This document shows positions 1 through 13,200 of a stretch of DNA of 64,000 bases, one piece after another. Both the position numbers and the translations under genes were made by a program. This stretch comes from Physcomitrium patens (Eukaryota > Streptophyta > Bryopsida > Funariales > Funariaceae), in NCBI RefSeq assembly GCF_000002425.4, contig NC_037262.1, positions 5,191,816 to 5,255,815 on the forward strand, given 5' to 3'. The notes below the pieces were generated by a model that saw only the letters and a program-made list of their open reading frames with translations, did not search any database and was not told the origin of the DNA. Every line of letters begins with the position of its first letter. The first letter of the stretch is position 1.

Positions 1-130
1 GATGTGATATTGAGCAGTAATGTTCCAGTGAAAAGCTAGAGTTTTGTGATGTGAACGATTACTTCCTTAAACTTGTGAACTTATACGTGGACGCTCATAT
101 ATACTAAATGTAGCTTTTTATAATGTACAG

Positions 131-1222
131 TCGAAGGTCAAAAGACCACGATTTTGAAGGTGTTTTTTGCATCGTTCTCAAGCTCAAGTAAGCTCCCCTC
201 TCTAAATTGCCCTGTGGATATTCGTGAAGAAAGTCAGTCTAATCTGTTAAATAGATAATGCTATGGTTTCAATAGTAACAGGATTTTATAAAATAGAATG
301 TTATGTTTTGGATTATATTTCGTAAACTCTGCTTCTGTTGATTCCAAATCAAAAATTGATTATCCTCATGTTCATACGTAACTAAAATTGGGTGTTATAC
401 GGATTGCAGCGAGAAGGTGGTTTCAGCAGCTCTGCTGCAAATTTTTGGTGGAGAAATCGCGGAAGTTCCTTTGGTTGCAACTAGCCTTACACACCAGGGC
501 CAGGTAAAGTGTCTCCAATTCAGTTGATGGTTGGAGACTGGTATTTTGGGCATAGGGTTATAGAAGTCAGGTCTACGCTTGTTAAAACATGGAATGTAGA
601 AACGATTTTAATCAAGAAACCATAGTTCTATGGAACTGGAGATAGGAGAGGAGTAGAATGTCTACCTGCACGTCTGCAATGTTGGACGAAAGTTAAAAAT
701 TTAAACGTGTAAAGATCGGAACGGACCTTTGAGTTATTTTGTTGAATCACATGCAATGGTGACGATGCATCTGGGTATTTGATCTTGTGACAGTGTTCTG
801 TTTCAATTGTGCTGGGTATTGATTGACAGGGTTTCTGTAAAGCACTTATGACAACAATTGAAAGACTTCTTGGGGTGCTAAGTGTGGAGCGGTTGGTGCT
901 CCCCACGGCCAAGAATACAGAATCTATTTGGATCAACAAGTTTGGCTTCAGTCGGGTTCCAGACGACGAGGTTAGTAATTCCTTTCTTTCAAAATAGTAT
1001 TACACAGTGGTCCATGGAAGCGGAAACGATTATTTTTATTTTTATTGGAATTTTTTTTTTTGAAAAAGTTAAATAATTTCTTCTGTAATATTTTGTTCTA
1101 GTCTTATATAAACTGAGAGGGACTAATTTGTGCAGCTGAAAAAAATTTGTACAACTATACGTTTGATGACATTTACGGGCACGTGTATGCTGGGGAAGGC
1201 GATCACTCCAATGACTGTGTAG
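131..1222 (+). CDS. IDM1-like PHD-finger/GNAT histone acetyltransferase, C-terminal exons (5' part outside window)
   Basis: Four exons splice in phase: 131-187, 410-503, 830-970 and 1136-1222 (TAG stop), giving about 125 C-terminal residues. The product reads as the GNAT fold of the plant IDM1/ROS4 family: DFEGVFCIVLKLN, then VVSAALLQIFGGEIAEVPLV, an acetyl-CoA loop HQGQGFCKAL (the Q/RxxGxG/A pattern), then SIWINKFGF and a last strand with MTFTGTCMLGKAI. In the known family this domain follows a PHD finger and acetylates histone H3 in the nucleus to guide DNA demethylation; the PHD finger would lie upstream of base 1 and is not seen. The first exon could begin slightly upstream of 131 (the frame is open from 114). 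Assignment to the family is strong; which paralogue it is cannot be told. Confidence 0.8.
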
Positions 1223-4200
1223 GGAGCGATGGGCAAGAATGCTCATTGCAGAACAAAGACGGACATTATTCTTGAAGTCTCCCAAGCATCCATTTTCTGT
1301 ACAGAAAGAGGTTGTATCAAAGACATAAGATTCGTGATGGTTGTGTTTGTGCACACCCTGTAGGGCTCTTTCTTAAGGTGCACTTTCACAGGACTGCAGC
1401 CTCCCCCAGTTTTGGGTACATTGATGAGGAGATTTTTCTGGGTCTTTACATGGATAGTTAGAAAATACTTTCACACGGATGGTACTTGCTTCTGGCTCAA
1501 ATGCAACGCGTGTCTAAATGGTCTGTAAAGAGCTCATTTTTCCTTCAAGTGTGCAAATTGTCTGGACTTGCTGATAGTCCCACGTCCAGTTAGGCTTCTC
1601 AACTGAATCCTTCTTCAAGGACTCATTTTCTGTGACGCCAAATACAGATGACTGGATACATTTTGGGACTACGACCAATCAATTTGTTTCTTTCCAGCAT
1701 TATGTACCTGACGAATGTAGTTTCATGTTCACTTCAGATCCTCTACGTCACTAAACTTTCTGTTCGACTCTATTATAATTTTCTTGGAAAAAGGTGAAGA
1801 CGGAATGGTGTTCAATGCTAGTGGTCGTTTGCTCGAGCGACCAGAGGGTGTAGGCTCCTGCATGTCTGTTCATGGTGGTGACCTAACATGCTAGTACCAT
1901 TTATGTGCCCTATGGATTCTTCACTGATGAGCAATCAGAACCTAAATGATCTGTGGTGAAATTACACTCAGTAGCTTCAAATACCCCTCTATCTCGGGGT
2001 AGAACTGATCAGATCACAACTGAGAAAGTGTTCCACCAGCAAATTATCCAAAATTATGGGCCCCATTTTGTGAAACCACTTCTGAATGGAAGCCAATACT
2101 GAAAACACTGTCATTTCGTTTTGCAAGATTATTTGATACATGTTTATTAATACTCCATTTTCATTTTGGGAATGAACTTTTAGGTAGTAGCTATGTATGC
2201 TAATTTACAAGATAATGGTAATGAAAAACATTTTAATAATTTCATTTTCCAAATAGTAAAAAATTAAAATACTACTTTTCTAGATACAAGCTTTCAAATG
2301 AAAAGATAGACTTCTTTTCATAATTCACTTAAGTTTGTAATCAAACCTTCCACATGCATAACTCATCAAATATTGATAGAACTTTCAACCAAAGCTTTTT
2401 GTAATGAATAAATGAACAAACCCTAAACTGTAAACCTGATTGCTTTGGCAAAATCTCTCCTAGAACCATAGAATACAAGTAATAATACTAGGTTTTTATC
2501 CATCCACATAATATGGTATGGATGTTGCCCACCTCATTGTAGGTGGACATTAAACTGGGTAGCACTTAGATCAATTTAAATCAAGTGAGATAAAACTAGT
2601 ACATTAGTTGAGAAAAAGCTTGTATAGTTCATAGTATGCAAGTCTAGTGTTCATAATCCCATGTGTGTGTTACATATTTGCTTGGCTTTGCTTTGCATTT
2701 TGATCCCTCCTCTCACTACTACTATTTATTAGTGGCTTCTCCCCATCTCTCTCTCTTTCTCTCCCTCCTCCTTGGCTTTGTTTTAGTCTTTGCTCCCCTT
2801 GGCCCAAATTTTGGAGGCATTAATAAACTTTTGTTAATATCACCCAACATCGTTCGAAAGCCCACTACGGCCTCAAACACCGCGGGACGGAAAGGTGGAG
2901 GAAGGAATGCAAATTGGGCGATGGTGGAACGGGAATGAATCATGTTGGGTTGTGGATTTTTCTTATTTTTGTTTTTCGTTTTATTCTTTTTTGAGGTGTT
3001 GAATTCGGTTTGGTGAAATCGGAGCCTTGATTTGGAGCTTTTATCCCAGACGCGTCATGTGATGAAACAAAGACATTGTGATGTCAAGCTTGTTCTCGAA
3101 GACATTGACGACAGAGTGGTACATTGTGCTCCCGGAATCAGAGTCTTTTGAAACCTAGTGATCTGTGTGTGTCTGGGTGGTTGCAACGTTGATCTAATCC
3201 TGTTTCGGTATCCTTGCCTATGAAGCGTAGTTAGGTTGGATGAGGGATGCCGATCTCCTGTGGAAATTTGACCTCCATTGTTTGCTTTAGGTTTTGTGGA
3301 CATGTGCATGTAATTTAGCTATTTTTTGAGAAGCGTCTGAAGTGATTACAGGCTTTCAATTGAAAAGATAGAGTTATGCTCATCTGCGCAGCTGAGATGG
3401 GTTTCAACGTGGTAGTGCCTATTAGATTTTTCTCAAAAAGACGCAACTTCGCTCCGTACTTCTCATTCTTGATCAGTCGATGTCACATTTAACAGGGATC
3501 GTGTATTGTCTGAAACACAACGTTTTCATCCGATTCAAATTCGTGCTCCGATTTCAGTCAAGGTTGCAGTATGTGATTGTGTCGTGGAATTTTGAATTGT
3601 GGGTTGTAGTCTGGTCTCTGCTGAATATGGGCGATTGTTTGTGTAGCTTGCATTTTTTTTCTAATGATCCAAGACCTGAAACTCTCATGACTTGATACTT
3701 GGGAAATCCAAACTCGTTAGGAAAGAGTTAGCTTGAGAAAGTTAGTCATTCTATTAATCTTTTACCAATAGGTTTAGAATAAGTGGGTTCGTGCACATAG
3801 ACTCCTCTGTGCAATATTACCGTGTCGGACGGGTGCCAAAACTGATGAAGCTTAAGCACCTGGTCCTTCAGTCTCTGATTTATCTTGTTCAAGGAAAAAA
3901 TGCAAAGTAGATTTACACGATTAGTTTCACAGGAACGCAATCACGATACCGAAAAGGACGAACGAGCTACTAGAATACTCCGATAAATGTGAATGAATGA
4001 ATCACAACAATCTTACTGTTTATGTGAATGTACACACACAATAGGACATGCCCTTCGACTTAAAGAGATTGTCTGAGTTTTATACCAAGTTTCAAGGTTC
4101 GTTTCCATCTTGAAGCCGTCGTCTCGGGAAGTCTTATTGTGGTATCCCTTACTTGTAGGTATCAATTGATCTCAGCTTGTACTTGCTTCTTTGATGTGCT

Positions 4201-5228
4201 TCCTTCTAGGTCTGTTTCACATGTACCAATTCACTGCTGAAACCTAAACCTTGTTTTCTGAATGGCTGCAGTGGAAATGCCAGAGGACTTGCCGAAGGAG
4301 GTGGTGCCACCGTCAAAAAAAGGAAGAGGGCTGAGACAATGAGTTCCCGAATTAGTTCGATACTTCTTTTTCTTTTTTGAAGTGTACTCTCCTCCTCTTG
4401 GTGGGTGAGAACACTAATTAGGTGTCATTACGTTGCACATAAACAATTAATTTCGACCCGTTGTGTGTCTGATTTCGACATGTATTCTGCTGCATCTCAT
4501 TTCTGCCCCCGCGTGATTTGGAAATGCCCATTCAACACAGCCTGATATTCGGATCCTGGAAAGTTTTGATTCAAAGTTTCATTTCCTTGGTATCCGACTT
4601 GGCACAGCATGGCAACAACGTGCATGATTCTAGTCAAAATCTGTTGAATTTCGCATGCAGTCCACTGCTACACAAAACATATAAACGAACTAACAATCAA
4701 AAACAGAAATGCTATAATGTTGAAGGAATCCCATCGTCACACCTAATAGACAGGAAGTTCGGCCACTGAAGTGAGACATATTTTCCAATGTACGAATAAA
4801 ATCTGTCACCCGTGAGAGAAAACAAGACCCACGCACAATCCAACAGAGTGATGACGTTGAAAGTCCTTGGCTGATCTGTCCGCTCGGTAGATGCAGTGAA
4901 ATGGGTGCGTCACGCAATGTGGGCGGAGAGGGAGAGAAGAGCCGCGGAAACAGACATATCCAGAAACGGTGACTTGTAGAGAGCAAGAATCCCTAAACGA
5001 TTCCCGAGCCCGTTCGGCACTGGAACCGTCGTCGTCTACATGCTCCCGGGACCCATTTCTAGGCTTGGAAAATCCATCGCCATAACGCTAACATTACCCA
5101 TCATCGCAGGGTTTATGCAACTGTGTGTTCTGTTTCACGCCAGGGTTGCTTGCATGTGCGAGGTGTTTTGCCGCTCTCGCTTTTTAGTACTCTTTTGCGC
5201 GTTAGAGAGTTAGACAAGTAGCGGAAGG
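1223..5228. other. Intergenic region between the acetyltransferase and succinyl-CoA ligase genes
   Basis: This holds the 3' flank of the acetyltransferase gene and the 5' flank of the ligase gene. I find no convincing protein gene. A T/C-rich leader-like stretch (2640-2950) and a 23-codon ORF at 4263-4334 (start MAAVEMPEDLPKE) directly follow sequence resembling a 3' splice acceptor (GCTGCAG), so a short or non-coding transcript is possible. Nothing here matches a family I know. Confidence 0.4.
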
Positions 5229-6203
5229 ATGAGAGGAATCGGTGGCATTGCTCGGCAGCTCCAGCGGTTGGCAGCGCAGAGAGATGGCGCACGGAGACAG
5301 CTCACTACAGGGCCGGCTGTTTTTGTGGACAAGACGACGAGAGTGATTTGCCAGGGGATTACAGGGAAGAATGGGACGTTTCACACGGAGCAAGCGATTG
5401 ATTATGGCACTAACATGGTGGGAGGTGTGACGCCGAAGAAGGGCGGGACGGAGCATTTAGGCTTGCCCGTGTTTAACACCGTGGCGGAAGCGAAGAAGGA
5501 GACGAGAGCGAATGCATCGGTTATTTACGTGCCCGCGTCGCTGGCGGCGAATGCGATCTTGGAGGCTCTGGATGCAGAGCTGGATTTGGTCGTGTGCATC
5601 ACGGAGGGTATTCCGCAGCACGACATGGTGAAGGTGAAGTCGGCGCTGCTGCAGCAATCGAAGACGCGGCTGATCGGGCCTAATTGTCCTGGTATCATCA
5701 AGCCAGGCGAGTGCAAGATAGGTATCATGCCGGGGTACATCCACAAGCCGGGACGCATCGGGATTGTGTCTCGATCGGGGACTTTGACGTATGAGGCAGT
5801 GTTCCAGACGACGGCAGTTGGGCTAGGGCAGTCGACGTGCGTGGGGATCGGCGGCGATCCTTTTAATGGAACGAATTTTGTAGATTGTCTTGAGAAGTTC
5901 GTGAATGATCCGCAAACTGAAGGAATAGTGTTGATTGGTGAAATCGGGGGCTCTGCTGAAGAGGATGCAGCTGCATTCATCAAGGAAAGTGGTACACAGA
6001 AGCCGGTGGTGTCATTTATCGCTGGTTTGACTGCTCCCCCTGGTAGGCGAATGGGGCATGCGGGAGCTATCATCTCTGGAGGAAAGGGGACTGCCACAGA
6101 TAAGATTAACGCTCTGAGAGCAGCTGGTGTGACGGTGTGCGAATCTCCTGCTCAAATTGGATCGACTATGCTGAGGGTTTTCCAAGAGCGCGCCCTAATT
6201 TGA
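5229..6203 (+). CDS. Succinyl-CoA ligase alpha subunit, mitochondrial, intronless
   Basis: A single uninterrupted reading frame of 324 codons. It encodes the alpha subunit of succinyl-CoA synthetase, which makes ATP or GTP from succinyl-CoA in the TCA cycle with a separate beta subunit. Residues 1-27 are Arg-rich with almost no acidic residues, as in a mitochondrial presequence. The CoA-binding Rossmann part starts near residue 32, with [19 protein letters not shown] at about 43-61. [20 protein letters not shown] lies at 150-169. The phosphorylated catalytic histidine is H277 in [14 protein letters not shown]. Length is normal for a plant alpha subunit with its presequence. The ATG at 5229 is the first in frame and supplies the presequence. 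No intron is visible, which is notable beside intron-rich neighbours. The next gene is convergent, its stop 955 bp downstream. Confidence 0.95.
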   Translation: MRGIGGIARQLQRLAAQRDGARRQLTTGPAVFVDKTTRVICQGITGKNGTFHTEQAIDYGTNMVGGVTPKKGGTEHLGLPVFNTVAEAKKETRANASVIYVPASLAANAILEALDAELDLVVCITEGIPQHDMVKVKSALLQQSKTRLIGPNCPGIIKPGECKIGIMPGYIHKPGRIGIVSRSGTLTYEAVFQTTAVGLGQSTCVGIGGDPFNGTNFVDCLEKFVNDPQTEGIVLIGEIGGSAEEDAAAFIKESGTQKPVVSFIAGLTAPPGRRMGHAGAIISGGKGTATDKINALRAAGVTVCESPAQIGSTMLRVFQERALI

Positions 6204-7158
6204 TCTGCATGCACACAAATTAAATTGGTGAACACTCTTGATGGCGATGAGCTACTTGAAGCACTTTTACTTTCACCTGGCACATGAAAGCTATGCGCTT
6301 ACTGGCATCTGTAAGTTTTGAATTTCAATATTTAAAACTTACAGCTGAGACAATTGAAGCAGTCCTGCTTACACCTTTTCTTTTCCGAATTGGATGTGAG
6401 TTTTTTGAGCGGCATATGGAAGCCACAAGATGAGGGGAATTCTAATGAATTCATTGCTGTCTCGTAATTAATGTTGTGATATGTATTGAATAATGCAGAA
6501 ACTGAATAATCTTACTTTGGCGTACACTCTTGTGCTGTCACATTACGAAGACTTTGTTGGTGTACCTCTCAGCTGAGCATCTGCCGTATTACTCATCAAT
6601 ATTACTCTGATACATGAGAGTTGGTTAATCACTTTCTATTGATGCGTTTTGAGGACAGTTGCAGTTGTCTCAGCTGTATGTTTCTTCTGGGCCCAGCTTT
6701 TTGATGTTCGATTATGTTAGCGCTAAGGTTGAAATCTACGTCCACAGTCGCAGTTTTACAGTTATTTGCAAAGCGCGTGCTGTTTTTGACTTGTATAGTG
6801 GATGATTACTAGTTGGAAACGTGTTGGGATTGCAGTATATGATCATAAACGCATCATTAGAAACGCCTCCGGCATGAATTCGGCATGGTTAGGGGAATGT
6901 ACAGACCAGGACTGAATTCCTCTCTAAATGATTCGCTGTTGCCAGCTTCTCTATCTTGCCCATTGCTGTAAACGCATTATTTGCACACCATCGAGTTAAT
7001 AACATGTCAATGGAGGGAAGGAATGGTGGCAAAACTTGAGTTTCCATAATCAAGAAATTCAATTAACTGGTGAAAGAGCTGCACAATTCGATGTACATAG
7101 CGTTGATGGTACGCATAAAAAATGGTCCTGCAGAGGATAAACTTCTACCTCTGTGTAC
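6204..7158. other. Convergent intergenic region (two 3' flanks)
   Basis: This separates the stop of the succinyl-CoA ligase gene from the stop of the minus-strand dehydrogenase gene. It should hold both 3' UTRs and polyadenylation regions. No coding frame with family resemblance and no repeat stands out. Confidence 0.5.
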
Positions 7159-8842
7159 TTACCATACTATCTCTTGCCCGTCCCAAGCGAAGAACTTCCC
7201 GTTGTCCTTGGCATCTATCCTATTAATGATACCTAGCAACCTCTCCACTGAGTATTCTCTTGTGAACAGCTTGCCTTCTGGTACGTTTCGTTGGAAGGGT
7301 TTGGAAAGGTCAGTGTCCACTGTTCCTGGATGAAGTAAGATGCTAACGATAGGGTCCCTTTTCCTTGCAAATTCTAACGACGCTGTCTTGGTCACTGTAC
7401 AAAGCAACACCCACAGTTAAACATCAAATTTCCGACCCAACGTTGATATGAACACAAATAAGTAGATCCTATACCTAGGAAGACTGCATTATTGAACAAG
7501 TTTTGCGCAAATGGACGATGACTAGTTCCACATTGATCTAAGAACTTTTTGAACACCTGATATCTTTCCTAGATCTATTCAATCTTTTCACATCAAAATT
7601 TCACATACACAGCTTGAAAATATTGGATACTGTACTTACATTGATTTAGTGCGGATTTTGATGCACGGTAAGCATACCATCCTCCTGTTCCATTATCCCC
7701 AATGGATCCCACCCGAGCACTGAGATTTGCTATGATTGCTGCGGGCCTGCTAGTCCCCTTTCCTCCTCCCTTCTTCAACAAAGCTGCCATGTGCTGCAAG
7801 TGCACCAATATGCAACTCATTAGGTGCAGTCTACGACACCATCAAGGTGAAGACAGAATCCTATCTGATAGAAAGTTTGAGTTAAGTGCTAATGTTTGAC
7901 AGCAAAGGAATTCCTTTACAATAGTCAATGGACTAGAAACTATATTTAAGCTAACAGCATTTGTAGAGGCAAAAGGGGAAGAACTGGTTTTACACCTTCA
8001 TTACAAGAAGTGGCCCAACTGCATTAATCTGATACACAAGCGTCATAGCCTCTGGATTCACTTTGAGCAATGCAGTCTCTGCAATTGTTATCGTCAACAC
8101 AGCCTCGTCAAAGACTACAAATAGTTACACCACTTTTCGCATCTCTCCGGTGTACATGTATAATCCATTTCTAAGTGAATTCTCTCAGGCACACTCTTGA
8201 AGATACGGATGTAAAATACAAAGGCAAACCGTGTCTTATGGCATTCAGAAAATACCTTATTAAGGTGAAGTCAGGCAATGACATATGGGGAAAATAGCGC
8301 TTACCAGGCTGAATTTTGAGACTACTAACATGGAGGATTCCAGCTGTGTTTATGAGCAGATCCAGCCTTCCGTGCTCTTTGGAAATAAGCTTTGCCGCTT
8401 CCTACTATCGTCACAGGATCCAGTTAATTCCTTACGTGGTTTTATACTAAAATTGAGCTGAATTTCCATGCTCATCGTTTCTGGGGGATGCATGGGCTCA
8501 CATATGACTCTTACTCTATCACAATAAGTAATACATGACTAGGTTGTTGAAATGATTTACCTCAATAGTATTCTCCTTCGTCACATCTAGAGGTAGCAGT
8601 GTCAGTCTGCCTGCATGCTGGTCCTTCAGCGACGATAAGTCAGCAGCACTCAGAGGGTCCCTGCAAGATGCAATAACGTGACCCTTTTCTTTCTGTAGAA
8701 GCTGTCGTACCTGATAATAACCACAAACAAGTCGCAAATCAGACAACAGCCAACGCTTCACTGCACTACAGCATTTTAGGAACACCATAAAATGTAAAAG
8801 TTTGTAATTCAAGGGTTAACGTGCGTTCATGACCCTCGACAG

Positions 8843-8877
<35 letters not shown>

Positions 8878-9513
8878 ACTCACTCTGCCCCCACCCCACT
8901 CCAACTTAACAAGATTATTCAATAATCAAATTGTTTTTAACCGCTAATCCAAAATTTTGATGCAAACAAGCATACTCCCTAGCTTGCAAACACTAAATTT
9001 CTAACAAACCAACATGTAAGCAGAGGAAATTGTTCCCAATAGTCACAAATTACGTGCATTGTCCTAAAATTATTCTCTGGGACAAATTGATTGCACTGTA
9101 AATTTCTGCAGCGCTCAAGGTTGACGATTTCAGGCAACCAATTTGAAGAGAGAGCGACAGAGAATGACTCTCCCTGCAGCAAGTGTGCCATAATTCAAAC
9201 TTCCACACACGAAACGAAGCCAATGCAAAAAGGTCAAAGAGAATGCGAGGGATGTAATTGAAAGAAAAAGAATACTGACAAACTCCAGACCGAGGCCCCG
9301 AGACGCTCCTTGCACTAGCGACACACCAGCATCGACGCCCCCTACTCCATCTCCACCCAGTCCCTCTGCAGCTATCACCGGTCTCCCAGAATGAATTGTC
9401 ATTCTGGAGCTCCATCCCCAGCTCCCCAATTGTGTGTGCCTCCCACACAGACCCTCCGTTGCCGGAACTGCCCCCAACTTGAAAATGGCTTTGGGAATTC
9501 TTAAGAGTGCCAT
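7159..9513 (-). CDS. Short-chain dehydrogenase/reductase (C-factor-like), six exons
   Basis: Exons on the minus strand: 9513-9280, 8710-8561, 8401-8305, 8114-7996, 7793-7640 and 7394-7159. All joins are GT-AG with consistent phase and give 329 residues. Residues 1-60 look like an organelle targeting extension. The classical SDR fold follows: nucleotide-binding QGASRGLG at 68-75, NTAG at 146-149, catalytic Ser about 225 in NLSARVG, and the YxxxK pair Y242/K246 in YRASK. The end, FFAWDGQEIVW, is typical of the plant C-factor-like SDR group (Arabidopsis At4g20760-type, an NAD(P)-dependent oxidoreductase of unclear substrate). Start: ATG at 9513; a TTG two codons upstream is not used. Cofactor preference and substrate cannot be read from the sequence. 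Confidence 0.9.
8845..8873. repeat. (CT)n microsatellite in intron 1 of the dehydrogenase gene
   Basis: A run of about 14 CT units followed by three CACT units. It lies inside the first intron (8711-9279) of the minus-strand dehydrogenase gene. Confidence 0.9.
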
Positions 9514-10265
9514 AGCCAAGCAAATCAGAGCTCGACCTCCTACTCAAAAGTACAGCAGCCTGAGACCCAATACTTCTCCCCTTGTCAATCCACAATCACA
9601 CAACCGACTATTCCTTGAAGCATTCACCTTCTCCGAAACCTTAATAAAAAAAAGAATGTAGTTAACCCTCAAACTTCTTCCTCCCAGTGACACAAGCACG
9701 GGAAACTTCAACTCTTCATCAATACAAACACACATGTGCTGAAAAAAAAATACAACACCCACTTTCTTATGATCACCAACTTCAGTCCAGAGTGAACCCC
9801 TCCTGTCAACTGCACATCCAGCCCCATCTCCAGGTCCAGAATGACACACGTCGTGCTGGGATGTAGATCACCCAAAAGCTCAAAAACAGAATTAGGGCCT
9901 TTACAAACTCTTCTCCGCATTCTTCATCCAAAAGATATAAAAGAGAGAAATAAATAAGTGCCGATTATACAGTTCCGCAAAAGTGCACTTATGTGAATGA
10001 AAGCTGACAATGTTGATATGATTCTTGTGGTTTGATCGACTTCTGAGTAATTCTTCACAACCAAGTGATACAAGTAATCCTACATTTTGTCTAAATAAAA
10101 ACCCATCAAATCGTTAATGATGTATAGCAGGCATTGATTGTGCACACCAGGACGACACTCACCGATCTATCTCCCCACGTCTACTACTGAAATTTGTGCA
10201 GCGAGGTCTCCAATTGATGGACCTAATTTATCTCCGTGCTATATCCTTAAGATTTCGACTCTTAC
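9514..10265. other. 5' flank of the dehydrogenase gene
   Basis: This is upstream sequence of the minus-strand dehydrogenase gene, with unique sequence of moderate GC. No TATA element or upstream exon could be assigned with confidence. At 10266 it meets a T/CTT-rich tract that I read as the poly(A) end of a minus-strand LINE. Confidence 0.4.
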
Positions 10266-13200
10266 TCTTCTTCTTCTTCTTCTTTTTTCTTTCTTTTATT
10301 AACACAAAATCAGAGTACATCCGATAATAGAGTGAAAAAGTACAACAAACTACATACAACATTTATGTGATCATATCATACTAAGGTATTTTAAAGTTTA
10401 ATTTAATTACTATCTCATTTCAAGAACCAAGTATGTGATTTGTCATTTGTAAGTTATTGTTTGAGAACAAAAGAGTCAAATTATGGATTTTTTCTAATAT
10501 CTTTTAGACAAATTTCCAACAAATTTGTTCATATTTAATAAGCACTTTTTAAACCAAGCTTCTAATATGGAGTGTACACCACACTTCATTTTTAAAGACA
10601 AATTTGTTTCTTTGAATCCAAATAATACAAAGACAAAGATCTCTTAATAAAGATCAGATCTTACAAACATTTGAATCTAAAAGAATAGCTTTTGCAAAAA
10701 TAACTTCTTGCTAAGCATATGACTTCTAACAATTCCAATTCTAAGAATTAAATGTTAGTTTATATAAAAGAAAGATTGTCTAGTTCCAAATGTAATAGGC
10801 TTGATGACAATTTCAAAACCAATAGAAAATAGATTCAAGCATATGAGATTGACACACAATGCAATAAGTATCAATACTAAGGCTAATTTTTCTCTTCAAA
10901 GTATTAACTGCTATATCTTTGTGCTATATAAGTCAACTAAACATGGCCTCTTTATAGGAAAAAAAAGTTGGACCAAGTGTTTTTTCAATTAAATGAAAAG
11001 TCTTGATCTAGGACATTGCTCCATTTATGTGCCACTAAATTAGTTGTAGAATTACTACTTTAAAGTAAATTTTTACCAATTTTAACAAAATATATTATAA
11101 ATTCTTCTCTAATAACCTAGATATATGATAGAAGGCCAGAGGTCAAATTAATAATTAGACCATAGCAAAAAAAAACACCAATTTGATTTTAATTTTAATT
11201 TTTTGAAAAACAACTCTAAAAAAAAATCAAAAACCTTCCATTGATTCCTATTGTCTTTTAAGTCGTATTCAAGGAAAAAAATATCATAATAGAAGGTTCT
11301 AAATTATATGTTTATTCAAAAAAAAAAAAAAAAAAAAAATAGTAGAGCGAGATAAGAGATACCATTTTATTTTCTTCACCACCAACATATTTCAAAGGAA
11401 GTTAGAATGTCATAACTAGAAGTTCATTTATTTCCAAATTTCTATAATCTAATTCTATCATTGGATTTTGGAAGCCTATTATTGTAAAGAAGTATATATT
11501 TAAGAAATCAAAAAATAAATATGAAGAAAATTTCAAATATAGCTATAAAATAACAAAATATAGTATGTGGATATTGATTCTTTTGTAGTGAAAGGAGTCA
11601 TTGGTCCTTTAAAGATTTTTTTTACCATTGTAAAAAAATATTGAATAGAAAATTGTAGCTTGTTGGGATCATAGATGAATGTCAATTAAAGAAATTTGAG
11701 AATCTAACTATAAGAAACAATTCTATATGTTATGAAATGAGATAGGAGGATTTAGTCAAAAAATTGTATACATATGTATCTATATTTTATTAACTTTCTT
11801 CCATCTTTTACATCCAATATTCTATTTGGGATGAGAGATTAGACTAGATTTGGTATTCAAGTTCCATATCTAGTAGCTTAAGCATTCATCATTCTAAATC
11901 TAAAAAATTGTTAAATATTGGCTTAACAAAGTTGAAGAATCACTTACATTCATTTGAACAAGAGTGTTTTGGTGGCTTCTTCTAAATAAATAGTATTAAA
12001 ACCACCTTTTGTACAATTGGTTTAGATATATCAATTTGGTTGGACATGAACATTTAATATAAATACTAATAAACTCTTTAGAACCTTCATTAATATTTCT
12101 TTAAATACTTATTACATTGATAAATATGTTCGCAATTAAATAGCACAAACAAAAGATTATTGGTGCTCTATCTAATTCAATATAGCAAGCAGAACTATCA
12201 TTATGAATAACATTCTACTTCTCTTGTTATATTTATTTTTAGCCAAATAGATTAAATTGGCTAAGCTATTTAAAGTTTTAAGTCTATGGCAAAAACTTTT
12301 TGTAGAGAAATATCATGTCGTGAATACAATCTAATGTGGCTTGCTTTGTGTATTATGATATTTATCAAGTAAGTAACATTCTCTTTTTTTCTTTTTTTCT
12401 TTTTTATTAAGATGGTAGAGTCATTATTATATTTGCTAATAACTCACTTATAAGGACTCTAAACAATATAAATATTTCATAGATAGTGTTGTTGGACCAC
12501 ATTTTGAATAATAATATTAAGAATTTTGTCAACTAAGATGAATGGATATGGTGTCAAAGAATACCCTTTTTTCACTATTCTTTCTATTAGAAAATATTTT
12601 ATTATAGCCCTATTCATGCCAACTATTGTAGTTGCACATTGGAAGCTAATTTTAATCATTTGATAGAAGAACTCAAGACCAAGTTTTTTTAAAGTTTTAA
12701 ATATAAACTCCCAAGAAACTTTGTAATAAGCTTTAAAAAAGTCCATTTTTTAAAAGAAAAGAGTTTGTTTGGAAATTATAGTCTAATTTATAGTGTCTTG
12801 AATAACTAATACATTATATACAATAAAATGTAGAAGGAAGAAAGTGGTTTGGTCAAAGTAAATAACCTCCATAGAAATTGCTTAGAGCCTCTTTGAAATA
12901 CTTTAGTATAAAGTTTTTAGAAGGTATTTATTATTGTGATAGATCTCCAATTGCCAAACTTCAATTTATCATCACATATGTGCAAAATTCTATGTAAGAT
13001 TTGACCTTTAACTAAAACATTATAAATTATAGAAATATAGTCATTACAAATGATATGCCAAAAGATCTAGTAAAATTCAATATCTACTTTGTTTGGACTA
13101 AGTGCATTTGTTTTAGTTATATTCATAATAACCTCTTCAATTTCATATATATTTAATGTCTTTGATGAATTCTTATTTATATTCTCAATAAACTTATGTG

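Noticed and set aside
5525-6097. 190-codon minus-strand ORF opposite the succinyl-CoA ligase gene
   Set aside because: It is the antisense shadow of a strongly conserved coding frame.
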